Source: Bradyrhizobium sediminis
Lineage (GTDB): Bacteria; Pseudomonadota; Alphaproteobacteria; Rhizobiales; Xanthobacteraceae
Assembly (NCBI RefSeq): GCF_018736085.1
Contig: NZ_CP076134.1
Coordinates: 558,001 to 622,000 of the forward strand
Direction: 5' to 3'
Length of the DNA: 64,000 nt
Shown: piece after piece, positions 18,083-27,852 of the stretch
How the letters are laid out: each line of letters opens with the position of its first letter
How positions within the stretch are numbered: position 1 is the stretch's first letter
Notes under the pieces: model-generated
The model's database searches: none
What the model was told of the DNA's origin: nothing
Seen by the model: the letters and a program-made list of their open reading frames with translations, nothing else
Translations under genes and position numbers: made by a program

Positions 18083-19632
18083 TCACACGATGCGCGTCGT
18101 CTTGTCGCCCCAATAGCGATCGCGCAGCAGCCGCTTGTAGAGCTTGCCGGTCGGCAGCCGCGGCAGTTCCGCTTCGAAGTCGATCGAGCGCGGCACCTTC
18201 TGGCGCGACAGCGACTGGCTGCAGAACTGGATCAGTTCCTCGGCAAGCTCGGGGCCCGGCTGAATGCCCGGCATCGGCTGCACCACCGCCTTCACCTCCT
18301 CGCCGAGATCGGCATTGGGGACGCCGAACACCGCGGCGTCCGCGATCTTGGGATGGGTGATCAGGAGGTTCTCGCATTCCTGCGGGTAGATGTTGACGCC
18401 GCCGGAGATGATCATGAAGGTCGAGCGGTCGGTCAGATAGAGGAAGCCGTCGCTGTCGACATAGCCGACGTCGCCGACCGTGCTCATGGTGCCATCAGGC
18501 GAGCGGGCTTCCTGGTCTTGTTCGGATCGTTGAAATATTCGAACGGGGTGGCGGTCTTGAACCAGACCGTGCCCGGCGTGCCCATCGGGCACGGCTTCAT
18601 GTCTTCGTCGAGAATGTGCAGGTCGCCAAGCAGCACCTTGCCGACGCTGCCGCGGTGGGCGAGCCATTCCGCGCTGTTGCAGGCGGTAAAGCCGAGCCCT
18701 TCGGTGGCGCCGTAATATTCGTGGATGATCGGGCCCCACCACTTGATCATGTCTTCCTTCACCGCCGCGGGGCACGGCGCCGCCGCATGGATCGCGATCT
18801 CGAGCGACGACAAATCGTGGCGCTTGCGCGCGGCCTCCGGCAGCTTCAGCATCCGCGAGAACATCGTCGGCACCAGCTGGGTATGGGTGACGCCCCATTT
18901 CTCGACCAGCTCGAGGTAACGCTCGGGATCGAAGTGCTCCATGATGATGGCGGTGCCGCCGCTGCGGATCGTGAGATTGACCGCGGCCTGCGGCGCCGAG
19001 TGATAGAGCGGCGCCGGCGACAGGTAGATCATGCCTTCGCGGTAGTGCCAGAGCTTTTGCAGAAAATCGAAGATCGGCAGTTGCTGGGTCGCCGGTTGCT
19101 CCGGCAGCGGGCGCAGAATGCCCTTCGGCCGGCCGGTGGTGCCCGACGAATAGAGCATCGCGGGTGCCGATGCATTCATCCGCGATCGGCGTCTTCGGCA
19201 GCCCGCGGGTTGCTTCCTGCAGGCCGACGATGCGCTCGCTCTCGCCCGGACCATCGGCGACGATGCAGAGTTCGACCTTGGGGCATTCCTTCAGCGCTTC
19301 GCGGGCCACGTCGAGCTTGGCAACCGAGGTGATGAGGATGCGGGATTCGCTGTTGTTGACGATGTAGGCGAGTTCGCCGGGCGTCAGATACGAATTGACG
19401 CAAGTGTAATACAGCCCGGACCGTTCGCCGGCGCCGCAGGCTTCCAGGTAGCGGCCGTTGTTCTCCATGAATACGGCATAATGGTCGAGCCGCTTCAGGC
19501 CGCGTTGACGCAACAGGTGCGCCAGGCGATTGCAGCGCGCCTCGAGCTCCCGATAGGTCACGGCCTCGCCGGTACTCGCCATGATGAGGCGGGCTGCAGC
19601 GGACGAAGATGAGCATGCTTGCCGGTGTACAT
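18083..19632 (-). pseudogene. acyl-CoA synthetase (AMP-dependent ligase), frameshifted
   Basis: Reading from the ATG at 19630-19632 (upstream GGAGA) gives MYTGKHAHLRPLQPA, then after a break EAVTYRELEARCNRLAHLLR and the N-domain. The P-loop MLYSSGTTGRPKGI and the segments YLSPAPLYHSAPQAA and YYGATEGLGFTACNS lie in a second frame. The C-terminal domain (GDVGYVDSDGFLYLTDRSTF, RLPTGKLYKRLLRDRYWG) is back in the first frame. Breaks are near 19590, 19180 and 18510. All core motifs of the family survive, so the intact gene would encode a normal acyl-CoA ligase of about 515 residues. Confidence 0.7.
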
Positions 19633-19648
19633 CGTGTCTCCAATTTTC

Positions 19649-20802
19649 TTATGCGGCCAGAAGAAGAATTTCGCGCACCTGCGCCGGTGAATCGATCTTG
19701 CGCGGGTTGCGCGGATCCACGGCGTGCCCATCGCCTGTTCCGCGATGCGGTCGAAATGCTCGGGACCGATCCGGACGTCCTGCAGGCTGCAGGGCATGCC
19801 GAGGGCCGCGGATGAAGGACTCCAGCACGTCGCCGGCGTCCTTGCGGGTTGACCCATCGCCGCGGCGACCAGCGCCTGCCGCCCGGCATTGGCGGATTTG
19901 TTCCAGCGCAGCACCGACGGCAGCATCACGCAGGAAGTATATCCGTGCGGCACGTCGTAGACGGCGCGAGCACATAGCCGATGCCGTGGCTCGCCCCCAT
20001 CGGCACCCCCGACGACAGCGGGCCCATCGAGAGGCCAGGTGCCGAGCTGGCAGTCCATCCGCGCGTCGAGATCGCGCGCGTCGGCCTTCACGCGCGGCAG
20101 GCCCTCGGCCAGCATCGACAATCCCTTGATCGCCTGGGCGTCGGCGTAGGGATGCGCCTCGCGCGAACACAGGCCTTCGACGCAATGGTCGACGGCGCGG
20201 ATGCCGGTCGAAAGAAACAGCCATTCCGGCGTGTGTACGGTCAGCGCGGGGATCGAGGATCGCCGCGCGCGGCATCACCAGGTCGTGGCGTAGCATTTCC
20301 TTGACCTTGGTGCGCCCGTTGGTGACGCCGGCAATTGCGCTGAACTCGCCGCCGCAATCGTGGTCGGCACGCTGACCTGGCGCACGACAGGCGGGTTGAT
20401 CGGCGGCGCGACGCCCTTGTGGGCCCGGACCCTGTCGATATCCTCGACGCTGCGAACATCGTTGGCGAGGCAGATCTGCACCGCCTTGGCGCCGTCGGTG
20501 ATCGAGCCGCCGCCCACCGTGACGATGAGATCGGCATTGGCGGCGCGGGCCTGTTCGGAAGCCGCGATCACCCCCTCCCGCGGCGTATGCGGCCGCATCG
20601 CATCGAAGGTGCCCACGCAACGCGGGCCGAGCGCCGTTCGGATTTTCTCGATCTCGTCGGTCTCGCGGTTGAGCGTGCCGCTGACCATCAGGAAGGCGCG
20701 GGTCGTGCCCAGGCGGTTTCATCTGCGCGACCACAGCCTCGGCGGCGGCAGTCCCGAAAACCACCTCGTCCATGGCGCCGAAACGACGCGGCCCTTGTAC
20801 AC
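19649..20802 (-). pseudogene. iron-containing alcohol dehydrogenase / maleylacetate reductase-like, frameshifted
   Basis: From a GTG start at 20800-20802 (upstream GGGAGG) the pieces read, in changing frames: DEVVFGTAAAEAVVAQM, SEQARAANADLIVTVGGGSI with TDGAKAVQICLANDV, SVPTTIAAA, EFSAIAGVTNGRTKVKE, an alpha-helical metal-binding domain, and YDVPHGYTSCVMLPSVLRWN. The GGGSITDGAK loop and the VPHG histidine are typical of group III iron-type alcohol dehydrogenases, including maleylacetate reductases. At least five frame changes occur in about 1.15 kb. It lies 16 bp upstream of the acyl-CoA ligase on the same strand, suggesting one operon. Confidence 0.6.
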
Positions 20803-20970
20803 GCTTGTCCTCCCGGACGTTTGGCCTTGTTACGGCCCTTGGAGAACAATCTAGCGGAGTCCGCGCGGAGGGAAACCACAAAATGACGACGGTCCTCCGC
20901 GGCCGTTCTTTGGCGAACGCCCCTCCGAGACCATTGCCCGGACCCGCCGCTGATCGGGCGGCGTCCACGG

Positions 20971-21361
20971 TCACGTATGAATGAGGCGCCAGACGATGGC
21001 GCCGAGCGCGCCAGCCAGAGGACGCCGGCCGCGAGCCCCTGCACCGCAAAGCCCGGCCCGCGCTTCGCCGCGGCCCGCGAATAGCCGGCTAGGTAGAGAA
21101 TGCGGCCGGCGATCCACACTAGGCCCAATACGGCTGCGGCGGCATCGCTGATGTAGACCGCAAACAGCCAGAGCGAGGGCAGGAAGACCGGCATCCATTC
21201 CAGCGTGTTCATCTGCACCCGGAACACCCGATCGAAATCGGGATGGCCCGACGTGGCCGGCGCCTTCACGCCCAATGCAACGCGCGCCTTCGATACCTGA
21301 ATGCCGGTGACAAGTAGAACAGGATGGCGAAGCAGGTGACGAGCGCGGTGAAATGGTACAT
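20971..21361 (-). pseudogene. MAPEG-family membrane protein, frameshifted
   Basis: The start MYHFTALVTCFAILFYL (ATG 21359-21361) is followed in another frame by IQVSKARVALGVKAPATSGH with PDFDRVFRVQMNTLEW and VFLPSLWLFAVYI, and finally GALGAIVWRLIHT at the stop (20971-20973). The RVQMNTLE motif and four-helix length are characteristic of the MAPEG family (microsomal GST-like membrane proteins). The total of 391 bases is not a multiple of three, showing a net indel. Breaks are near 21300 and 21020. Function is probably glutathione-linked detoxification, by family only. Confidence 0.65.
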
Positions 21362-21381
21362 CGCATATTCCCCATTTTCGA

Positions 21382-21464
21382 GTCATTCCGGAGGCGCGAA
21401 CGGAGTGAGCGAACCGGAATCTCGAGATTCCGGGTTCGCATCTTCGATGCGTCCCGGAATGACG
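21382..21464. repeat. palindromic repeat, family C
   Basis: An inverted repeat with outer arms AGTCATTCCGGAGGCGCGAA and GTCCCGGAATGAC and inner arms CCGGAATCTCGAGATTCCGG. It lies between the MAPEG and AttH-like genes and matches the copies at 12189 and 49648. Confidence 0.7.
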
Positions 21465-21472
21465 GATTCAAC

Positions 21473-22558
21473 TCAATAGCCGGTCAGCTCCAGATATCCT
21501 AATCCGGTGTGGCTGCCGGCGAAGCTGATCGGTCCCTCCCAGTAAGGAAGCTCGTACCCATCCAGCTCCTCGCGTTCAGAGGCGTGGTCTCGATGCGCAG
21601 GCCGCGCGCGGGATGACGATGCTCCATCCGGTCGGGATCTTGCGGCCTTCGATCTCGGTCGAGGCCCGTCGGCGTCATCGTGTTTTCGCTGGATGCGATT
21701 TCGCTGGAGCGGCCGTCGGGCTCGATCCAGTTGCCGAACAGATCGGCGCGGCCGTCCTTCTGACGCAGCCGGTACAGCATGAGCTTTTCGCCGGAGTCGA
21801 GATGCAGCGAGAACCAGTCCCAGCCGGTCTGATCCGGGCGAGCGGCTGGCTGCTCCATTCGCGGTCCATCCAGGCTTGCCCAGCGACCTCCCGCGGGTTT
21901 GTCGCCGATGCTGATGCGGCCGGTCGCCTTGAAGAAGGGCTGGCTGTAATAATACGAGGCCTGCCCGCGCTCCGATTTGCGGCTGTAGCCGGCGTTGCCC
22001 TGCAGCACCAGCGGCCGGTCGGCATCGAGCCGCAGCGTGTAGCTGAAAATCGGCGCCCGATGCGGTGAGTTCGAGCGGCGCGAGCATGGCGTCGCGCATC
22101 GCTTCACCCCGCGCATTGCCCAGGAATCGATCCAGGCTTGAAACGGCTTTGGTTCGACGCCGGCCTGACCGACGCCGCCGCGGGCGAAGGCTTCGCTATA
22201 GCGGTGAATGTCGGCGCGGGTGACGCGGCGTGGCCCATCCAGATCTGCTGGTTGGCCCAGCCCTCTTGTTGCGCACCCGGCCGCGAGGCTTGGCGAAACA
22301 AGGTCCACTGCGCGCCATAGGCCGCGCCGGTCGAGTCCTTGAGATTAGCCGTCACGTACCACCACTCGATGCGAAACTCCGGATGCGGACCGTGATCGGC
22401 GGAAACGCGAAGGTCTTGCCGGGCACCACGGGCGCGAACCCTTCCGCGTTTTCGCCGAGACCGGCAAAGCCCTGTGCCAGCGCCGGAACTCGGCCGAACC
22501 CGATCAGGGCAAGGCCGCCCGCGAAGGCGCGGCGGGATATTCTGACACTATCGTTCAT
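21473..22558 (-). pseudogene. AttH/carotenoid 1,2-hydratase-like lipocalin protein, frameshifted
   Basis: The start MNDSVRISRRAFAGGLALIG (ATG 22556-22558) has a twin-arginine export signal. Later frames give EFRIEWWYVTANLKDS, AQWTLFRQASRPGAQQEGWA, SYTLRLDADRPLVLQGNAGY, YYYSQPFFKATGRISIGDKP and TGWDWFSLHLDSGEKLMLYR. This is the AttH/hydroxyneurosporene-synthase (CrtC-like) lipocalin fold. Such genes often follow an FtsX-type ABC permease and its ATPase, exactly as here: the gene starts inside the end of the permease gene. It is probably a periplasmic lipid-handling partner of that ABC complex, not a carotenoid enzyme. Several frame breaks are present. Confidence 0.65.
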
Positions 22559-25018
22559 CGGCGAAGATCTTGATCAGGCTGGTCGGCTGCATCCGCGCCA
22601 GCTTGAGAACCGGCAGCAGCGCGGCCAACAGCGAAGCCGCCATCGCCACGCCAAGTAGTTGGCAGCAATTGCAGCGGGAACACGTGAAACGGCAGCCGCC
22701 AGCCGAAGGCCTTCACGTTCACCACCGCGATCAGGCACCACGCCACCAGCAGGCCAGCGGCAGCGCCAGCAGGGCGGTGATCAGCGCCACCGACAGGGTT
22801 TTGACAAGCTCGATCGACGCCAGCTCCCGCCGCGTGATTCCGATCGCCCATAATGGCGCCAGCTGCGGCAGCCGCGAATTGCTCAGCGTCAAGAGGCTGG
22901 TGAGGCAGCGCGATGCCGGCGACGCCGAGGGTGAAAGTATTGAGCGCTGCCGTCACCGCGAAGGTGCGGTTGAAGATCCGCTTCGACTCCGCCTTCATCG
23001 TGGCCTGATCGGCGAGGTTGCGATCGTCGAGGCCAAATCGTTGGCGCAGGCCGGAGATCAGCGCCGGAATTTCCGCAGGCGGGACCCGCAAGCCAAATCG
23101 GGTAGTGGGGATGGCGGGGAAGCGCCGTGTCAGCGCCGCGTAATTGACGGCGATCTGACCCTTCGGGTTGCCATAGTCGGCGTAGATGCCGATCACCTCG
23201 AGCGGCCAGTTGCCTCCGGGGGCGGGCACTTCGATGCGGTCGCCGATTCCAAGTTTCAGGCGCCGCGCCAGTTGCTCGCTGACGAGGCCGGCATCGCCTG
23301 CGCGGAGGCGAACCCAGGCGTTCGCAGTTGATTCCAGCAACGGCCAGTGCTCGCTATAGGTGGGATGATCGGGCAAGCCCAATATCTCGATCGGCGCGCC
23401 GGCCATTTGCGATTCGGCCCGGCCGCCGGGCAGGATCGCCTGCACTTCCGGCCGGTTTCGCAGCCATGTCTTGATCTCGGTGGCCTGGGCATCGCTGGCC
23501 GCGTTGACATAGACATCCGCCGCCAGCCGTCCGTCGAGCCAGCCGACAAAGGTCCGGCTGAAACTTCGACCATGGTGCCGACCACCGACATTGACCGCAA
23601 GCGCGAGCAACAGCGCCATCAGCGCCAGCGGACAATCCGGAAAGCTGCTGGCGGCTGTCGGCCCAGAACCAGACCGCGAGCGGGCGACGCGCGTTGCGCT
23701 GGTCGAGCGCGAGCAGGCGCTCCAGGATCGCCGGCAGCAGGAAGCGCGGCCGCCAGCATCAGCGTCGCCAGCACGGCAAATCCCGATACCAGGGAATCGC
23801 CGAACCATAGAAAGCCTCCGGCGGCGGCGAACACGGCGAGCGCGACCGCGCTCTGCACGATCAGCCAGCGCTGCTGCGCCTGTTGCCACGCCTGGGGTTG
23901 GGCGGCCACCAGCACCGGAAGGCGGATCGCTTTGGTGAGGACTGGCGGCTGCCGCCGCCAGCGCGCCGATCACGCTGATGGCGAGGCCGGCAACCACCAT
24001 TCGCTCTCAGCGTCAATTGGCCGGGGATCTGCGCGCCATAGAGTCCGCGCAACGATGCTGCGACATCGGGCAGCAGCGACGCCGCAATTCCGTAGCCGCA
24101 GACCAGGCCGCTGGCGCCGGCCACCAGCGCCAGCGATACCAGTTCGATCACCAGCACCGCGTTCAGCATGCGGGCGGACACGCCGCAGGCGCGCAGGGTT
24201 CGCAGCATCGGCCGCCGCTGTTCGAAGGCAAGGCCCACAGCCGAATTGACGATGAACAGTCCGACCACAAAGGACAAGAGGCCGAACGCCGCCAGGTTGA
24301 GGTGAAAACTGTCCGGTGAGGCGTTTCGAGGGTCGCTTTCCCGCATCCGCCTTGATCAAGTGAAGCCTGTCCGCCGACGACGTTCTCCAGCGGCGCCCGG
24401 TTTGCCCTTGATCTTGCCGACCACGAGGCGGGAGAGCTGGTCCGGCATGTCGAGGAGCCGCTGGGCGATGCCGATATCGACCACCAGCACGCCGGGCGCG
24501 AGCTGCGCCTGCACGCGCAGCGGCGGCAGCTCGGTGCCGCCGCTCGCCAAAGGCCGCGCGCCTTCCGGCAGATGGAGATCGGAGAGCACTTCCGGCGCCA
24601 CCAGCATTTCTCCCGGCGGCGTGACAAAGGACTGCAGGCCGGCGCGTCCGATCGTCGGCGCATTGCCGACCTCGGCGGGCAGCGTGACCGGCTCGATGCC
24701 CAACAGGCGGAACGAGCGGCCGCCGATCTGGATACGGCCTTCGAGCACCGGCGACACCGGCCAGCCGGCGCGGCGCAGGCTGACGAACAGCGCCTGCGGG
24801 AAGTTCGCGCCGTCGCGGCCGACCAGCATGGCGGTTCGGGCGCCGCCGAAGGTCGCGGCCGCACGGTCGTAACTCGAGCGCGCCTGCGCGTTCAGCGCCT
24901 GCACGCCGCTCCACAACGCGGTCGCGGAAATCAGCCCGATCAGCAAGGTCGCAAGCTGCATCGGATGCCGCCGCCAATGGCTCAGGAGAACCGCGAGAGT
25001 CCAGACTGCGCGCTTCAT
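22548..25018 (-). pseudogene. FtsX-type ABC transporter permease, frameshifted
   Basis: The reading from the ATG 25016-25018 begins MKRAVWTLAVLLSHWRRHPM, one N-terminal membrane helix, followed by a long periplasmic domain. FtsX-like helices follow: FGLLSFVVGLFIVNSAVGLA, RTLRACGVSARMLNAVLVIE, LVSLALVAGASGLVCGYGIA. A second periplasmic part (RLKLGIGDRIEVPAPGGNWP, NPKGQIAVNYAALTRRFPAI) leads to the C-terminus near MQPTSLIKIFADER, which overlaps the AttH-like start. The size of about 820 codons and double FtsX organisation fit MacB/AttF-type permeases of about 800 residues. Many indels occur. Its start overlaps the ATPase stop (ATGA), showing an operon. Confidence 0.65.
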
Positions 25019-25691
25019 GCGACCAGTCCGGCATGGAGATGGATGCGGCGGTCGAGCGTGGCGGCGAGACGCTCGCTGTGCGTCACCATCAGAAAGCCGC
25101 AGCCGGTTCGCGTCACCAGGTCGCGCGTCAGCGCCAGCACATCATCCGCCGTCGCCTCGTCGAGATTGCCGGTGGGCTCGTCGGCGAGCAGCAGCAGCGG
25201 CTTTGTCCGCCAGCGCGCGGCCGATCGCGACGCGTTGCTGCTGGCCGCCCGACAATTGTTCGGGATAGCGCTTCAGCAAGGCGCCGAGCCCGAGCCGCTC
25301 CACCAGTTCGGCATGCCAGGCCGGATCATGACGGCCGGCAATGCGGGACTGAAACACGAGGTTGTCTTCGACGCTGAGACTCGGGAATCAGGTTGAAACT
25401 GCTGGAACAACCAGTCCCGCCGGTCGCGCCGCAATGCCGCCCGGCCGGCATCGCCGAGGTCGGAGACGGAAATGTCGGCGAGCGTGATCTCGCCGCCATC
25501 GGCCGCATCAGCCCGGCGATCAGGTGCAACAGCGTGCTCTTGCCGCTGCCGGATTCGCCGGTCAGGGCGACGCGCTCGCCTGCCGCAACGGTGAGATTGA
25601 CCCCGCGCAGCACCACCACCTCCTCGCCGGCAGAGCGATAGGTCTTGGTCAGATTTCTGACGCTCAGCACGATGGGGTTGCCGGTTGCCAT
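25015..25691 (-). pseudogene. ABC transporter ATP-binding protein (LolD/MacB-like), frameshifted
   Basis: The ATG at 25689-25691 gives [20 protein letters not shown] with Walker [10 protein letters not shown]. In a second frame it continues FQQF, then NLVFQ, then the signature LSGGQQQRVAIGRALADK. Walker B and the H-loop (VTHSERLAATLDRR) require further frame changes near 25200 and 25390. The length of about 225 codons and sequence match LolD/FtsE-type ATPases that pair with FtsX permeases. The gene is first in the three-gene operon with the permease and AttH-like protein, which suggests envelope lipid or lipoprotein handling. Confidence 0.7.
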
Positions 25692-25987
25692 GCCAAGACG
25701 GATGCGAAGCCTCTCGAAAGTCCATACTCACGTTCTGGTCCAGCATACCAAGCCCCTTGCGGGAGATCACGGGCTCAATCATGGCGGCGACGCGACCGTG
25801 TTCCGGTTGCAGGGCGGGCCGAAACAGCGTCAGGCGGCATCCGGCAAACCAATGCCGAGGTGCCGCGCACGGCAGGCGCCTGGGCCGCGATCCCTCAGAA
25901 AATGCCGGGTTGCATTGCCGTATGTCCCACAGGTAGCATTGCAGGCAGGCCGATCAACAGGCCAGCAAATGAAATCGGGGAGAAGGC
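25692..25987. other. intergenic region, no gene recognised
   Basis: This 296-bp interval separates the divergent ATPase and MFS genes. No conserved open frame, palindromic repeat or RNA element could be identified. A GGGGAGAAGG ribosome-binding site lies at its right end just before the MFS start. It should contain promoters for both directions. Confidence 0.5.
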
Positions 25988-27260
25988 ATGACCGCGCAAA
26001 ACGACGCCCAAGGGCGCCTGGAAAATCACGTTTCTCCTGTTTCTGTTCATGCTGGTCAATTTCGCCGACAAGATCGTGGTGGGCCTCGCCGGCGCGCCGA
26101 TCATGGACGAATTGAAGCTGCAGCCGGAGCAGTTCGGCCTGCTCGGCTCCTCGTTCTTCCTGACTGTTCTCGATTTCGGCGATCGTCGTCGGCTTCATCG
26201 TCAACCGCGTCGCCACCCGCTGGGTGCTGCTGGCGATGGCGGTGATATGGTCGCTGGCGCAGTTCCCGATGGTCGGCACCGTCAGTTTCACCACGCTGCT
26301 GATCTGCCGCGTGATCCTCGGCGCCGGCGAGGGGCCGGCGTTTTCGGTGGCGGCGCATGCGATCTACAAATGGTTTCCCGACGAGAAGCGCACCCTGCCG
26401 ACCGCCATCCTGTCGCAGGGCTCCGCGTTCGGCGTGATCCTTGCGGTGCCGGCGCTGAACTGGATCATCGTCAATCACAGCTGGCACTATGCGTTCGGGG
26501 CGCTCGGCATCGTCGGCCTGATGTGGGTGGTGGCGTGGATGGTGATGGGCAAGGAAGGCCCGCTGGTGCAGACCGTCGCGATGGCGGCGGCCGATCCCCG
26601 TGTGCCCTATTTCCAGCTCCTGACCTCGCGGACCTTCATCGGCTGCTGCGCCGCGACCTTCGGTGCTTATTGGCGCTGTCGCTCGGGCTGACCTGGTTTA
26701 CGCCCTTCATCGTCAAGGGCCTCGGCTTCTCGCAGAAGGACGCCGGGTGGATTTCGGTGCTGCCATGGGTGTTCGGCGCCGTCGTCGTGCTGCTCACGGG
26801 GTGGATTTCGCAGGTGATGCTGGCGCGCGGCTTCACCACCCGCGGCGCCCGCGGCGTGCTCGGTTCGGTGCCGTTGATTGTCGGCGGCGTGATCCTCGCG
26901 GCTCTTCCGCATGTCAACGGCGCCGGCCTGCAGATCGCCTTTCTGGTGATCGGCTCCGGGCTCTGCGGCTCGATCTATGTGGTCTGCCCGCCGATGCTCG
27001 GCGAGTTCACGCCGGTGCAGCAGCGCGGCGCCGTGATCGCGATCTACGGCGCGATCTACACGCTGGCGGGCATCCTGGCCCCTTGGGTAATGGGCAGCAT
27101 GATCCAGCACGCCGCGGTGCCGCTCGACGGCTACATGACCGGCTTCACCATCAACGCCGTCGTCCTCGTGGTATCGGGATTGCTCGGCCTGTTGCTGCTG
27201 TGGCCCAACACCGAGCGCGCTCGGCTGATGGCCCTGGCCGCGCAGCCGAAGTTCGCGTGA
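25988..27260 (+). pseudogene. MFS transporter, frameshifted
   Basis: The frames together encode a 12-helix major facilitator: TFLLFLFMLVNFADKIVVGL, GLLGSSFF, VVGFIVNRVATRWVLLAMAV, ICRVILGAGEGPAFSVAAHA, IYKWFPDEKRTLPTAILSQG, then FTPFIVKGLGFSQKDAGWIS and VVCPPMLGEFTPVQQRGAVI. The KWFP..KR pattern after helix IV is typical of the anion:cation symporter family, which takes up organic anions. Breaks are near 26020, 26170 and 26675. The start at 25988 follows GGGGAGAAGG. The substrate is unknown. Confidence 0.7.
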
Positions 27261-27281
27261 GGTCACAACTATAGCAGCGTC

Positions 27282-27402
27282 GTCCCTGCGAAAGCAGGGA
27301 CCCATAACCACCGATGTCGATTGTGCGAAAGCAACTAACCTCATCGCCCTGCGGATAAGCCGCGGCGTATGGGTCCCTGCTTTCGCAGGGACGACACCGA
27401 GT
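27282..27402. repeat. REP-like composite palindrome, family A
   Basis: Arms CGTCGTCCCTGCGAAAGCAG (near 27282) and TGGGTCCCTGCTTTCGCAGG (near 27370) surround a spacer with the AAGCCGCGGCGTATGGGTCC motif shared with other family A copies. It follows the MFS stop and precedes gene remnants. Confidence 0.75.
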
Positions 27403-27414
27403 GTGTGTTGTTAC

Positions 27415-27530
27415 CTACTGCAAACCACCCTGCGCGCCGCGTACCAGCCGGCCCGGCCGCGCGTCGGTGGCCGCGCCGTTGCGTTGCGTCACCATGCCTG
27501 AGACAATGGCGGCGACGCGGCCACGCTACC
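27415..27530 (-). pseudogene. 3' remnant of an amidohydrolase paralogue
   Basis: The minus strand reads ATIVSGMVTQRNGAATDARP then GRLVRGAQGGLQ-stop. This is close to the C-terminus of the adjacent amidohydrolase (VSGVVTQRNGTATGARPGRL). By manual comparison 76 of 87 aligned bases match 27884-27970, and most differences are transitions, many at third codon positions. Nothing upstream of it on the minus strand continues the gene. It is therefore a leftover tail of a second copy, separated from the intact copy by a truncated HAD gene. Confidence 0.6.
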
Positions 27531-27554
27531 TGAGGTCGCCGGGACGCATGCCGT

Positions 27555-27788
27555 ATGACCGAACTCGTCATTTTCGATTCCGACGGCGTTCTGGTCGACA
27601 GCGAGGGGATCGCCAATACCGTGCTGGCTCGGGCGGCGGCTTCGGAAGGTGCCGCGATCAGCGCCGAGGAATCGCTCCGTCTGTTTCGCGGCTTGAAAAT
27701 GGCGGACTGCGTCGTCGAAATCGAACGCCAGTCGGGACGGCGGGCTACGCTTGCTTCGCGGGGGGAGGGGAGAAGGAAAGCGGGATGA
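27555..27788 (+). pseudogene. truncated HAD phosphatase (N-terminal fragment)
   Basis: The first 60 or so residues match the start of phosphoglycolate-phosphatase-like HAD proteins: LVIFDSDGVLVDSEGIANTV with both motif I aspartates, then SAEESLRLFRGLKMADCVVE from the cap. After about position 27740 the sequence turns into low-complexity GRRATLASRGEGRRKAG and stops. Motifs II-IV are absent in all frames through 27852. It is a broken gene, or one whose remainder was deleted together with the body of the amidohydrolase paralogue. Confidence 0.6.
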
Positions 27789-27852
27789 GCCGGGCATTCT
27801 ACTTTGCATGGGGTTGTTTTCGCGATTTTTTTGTAAACCCCTGCGGTAGGCG

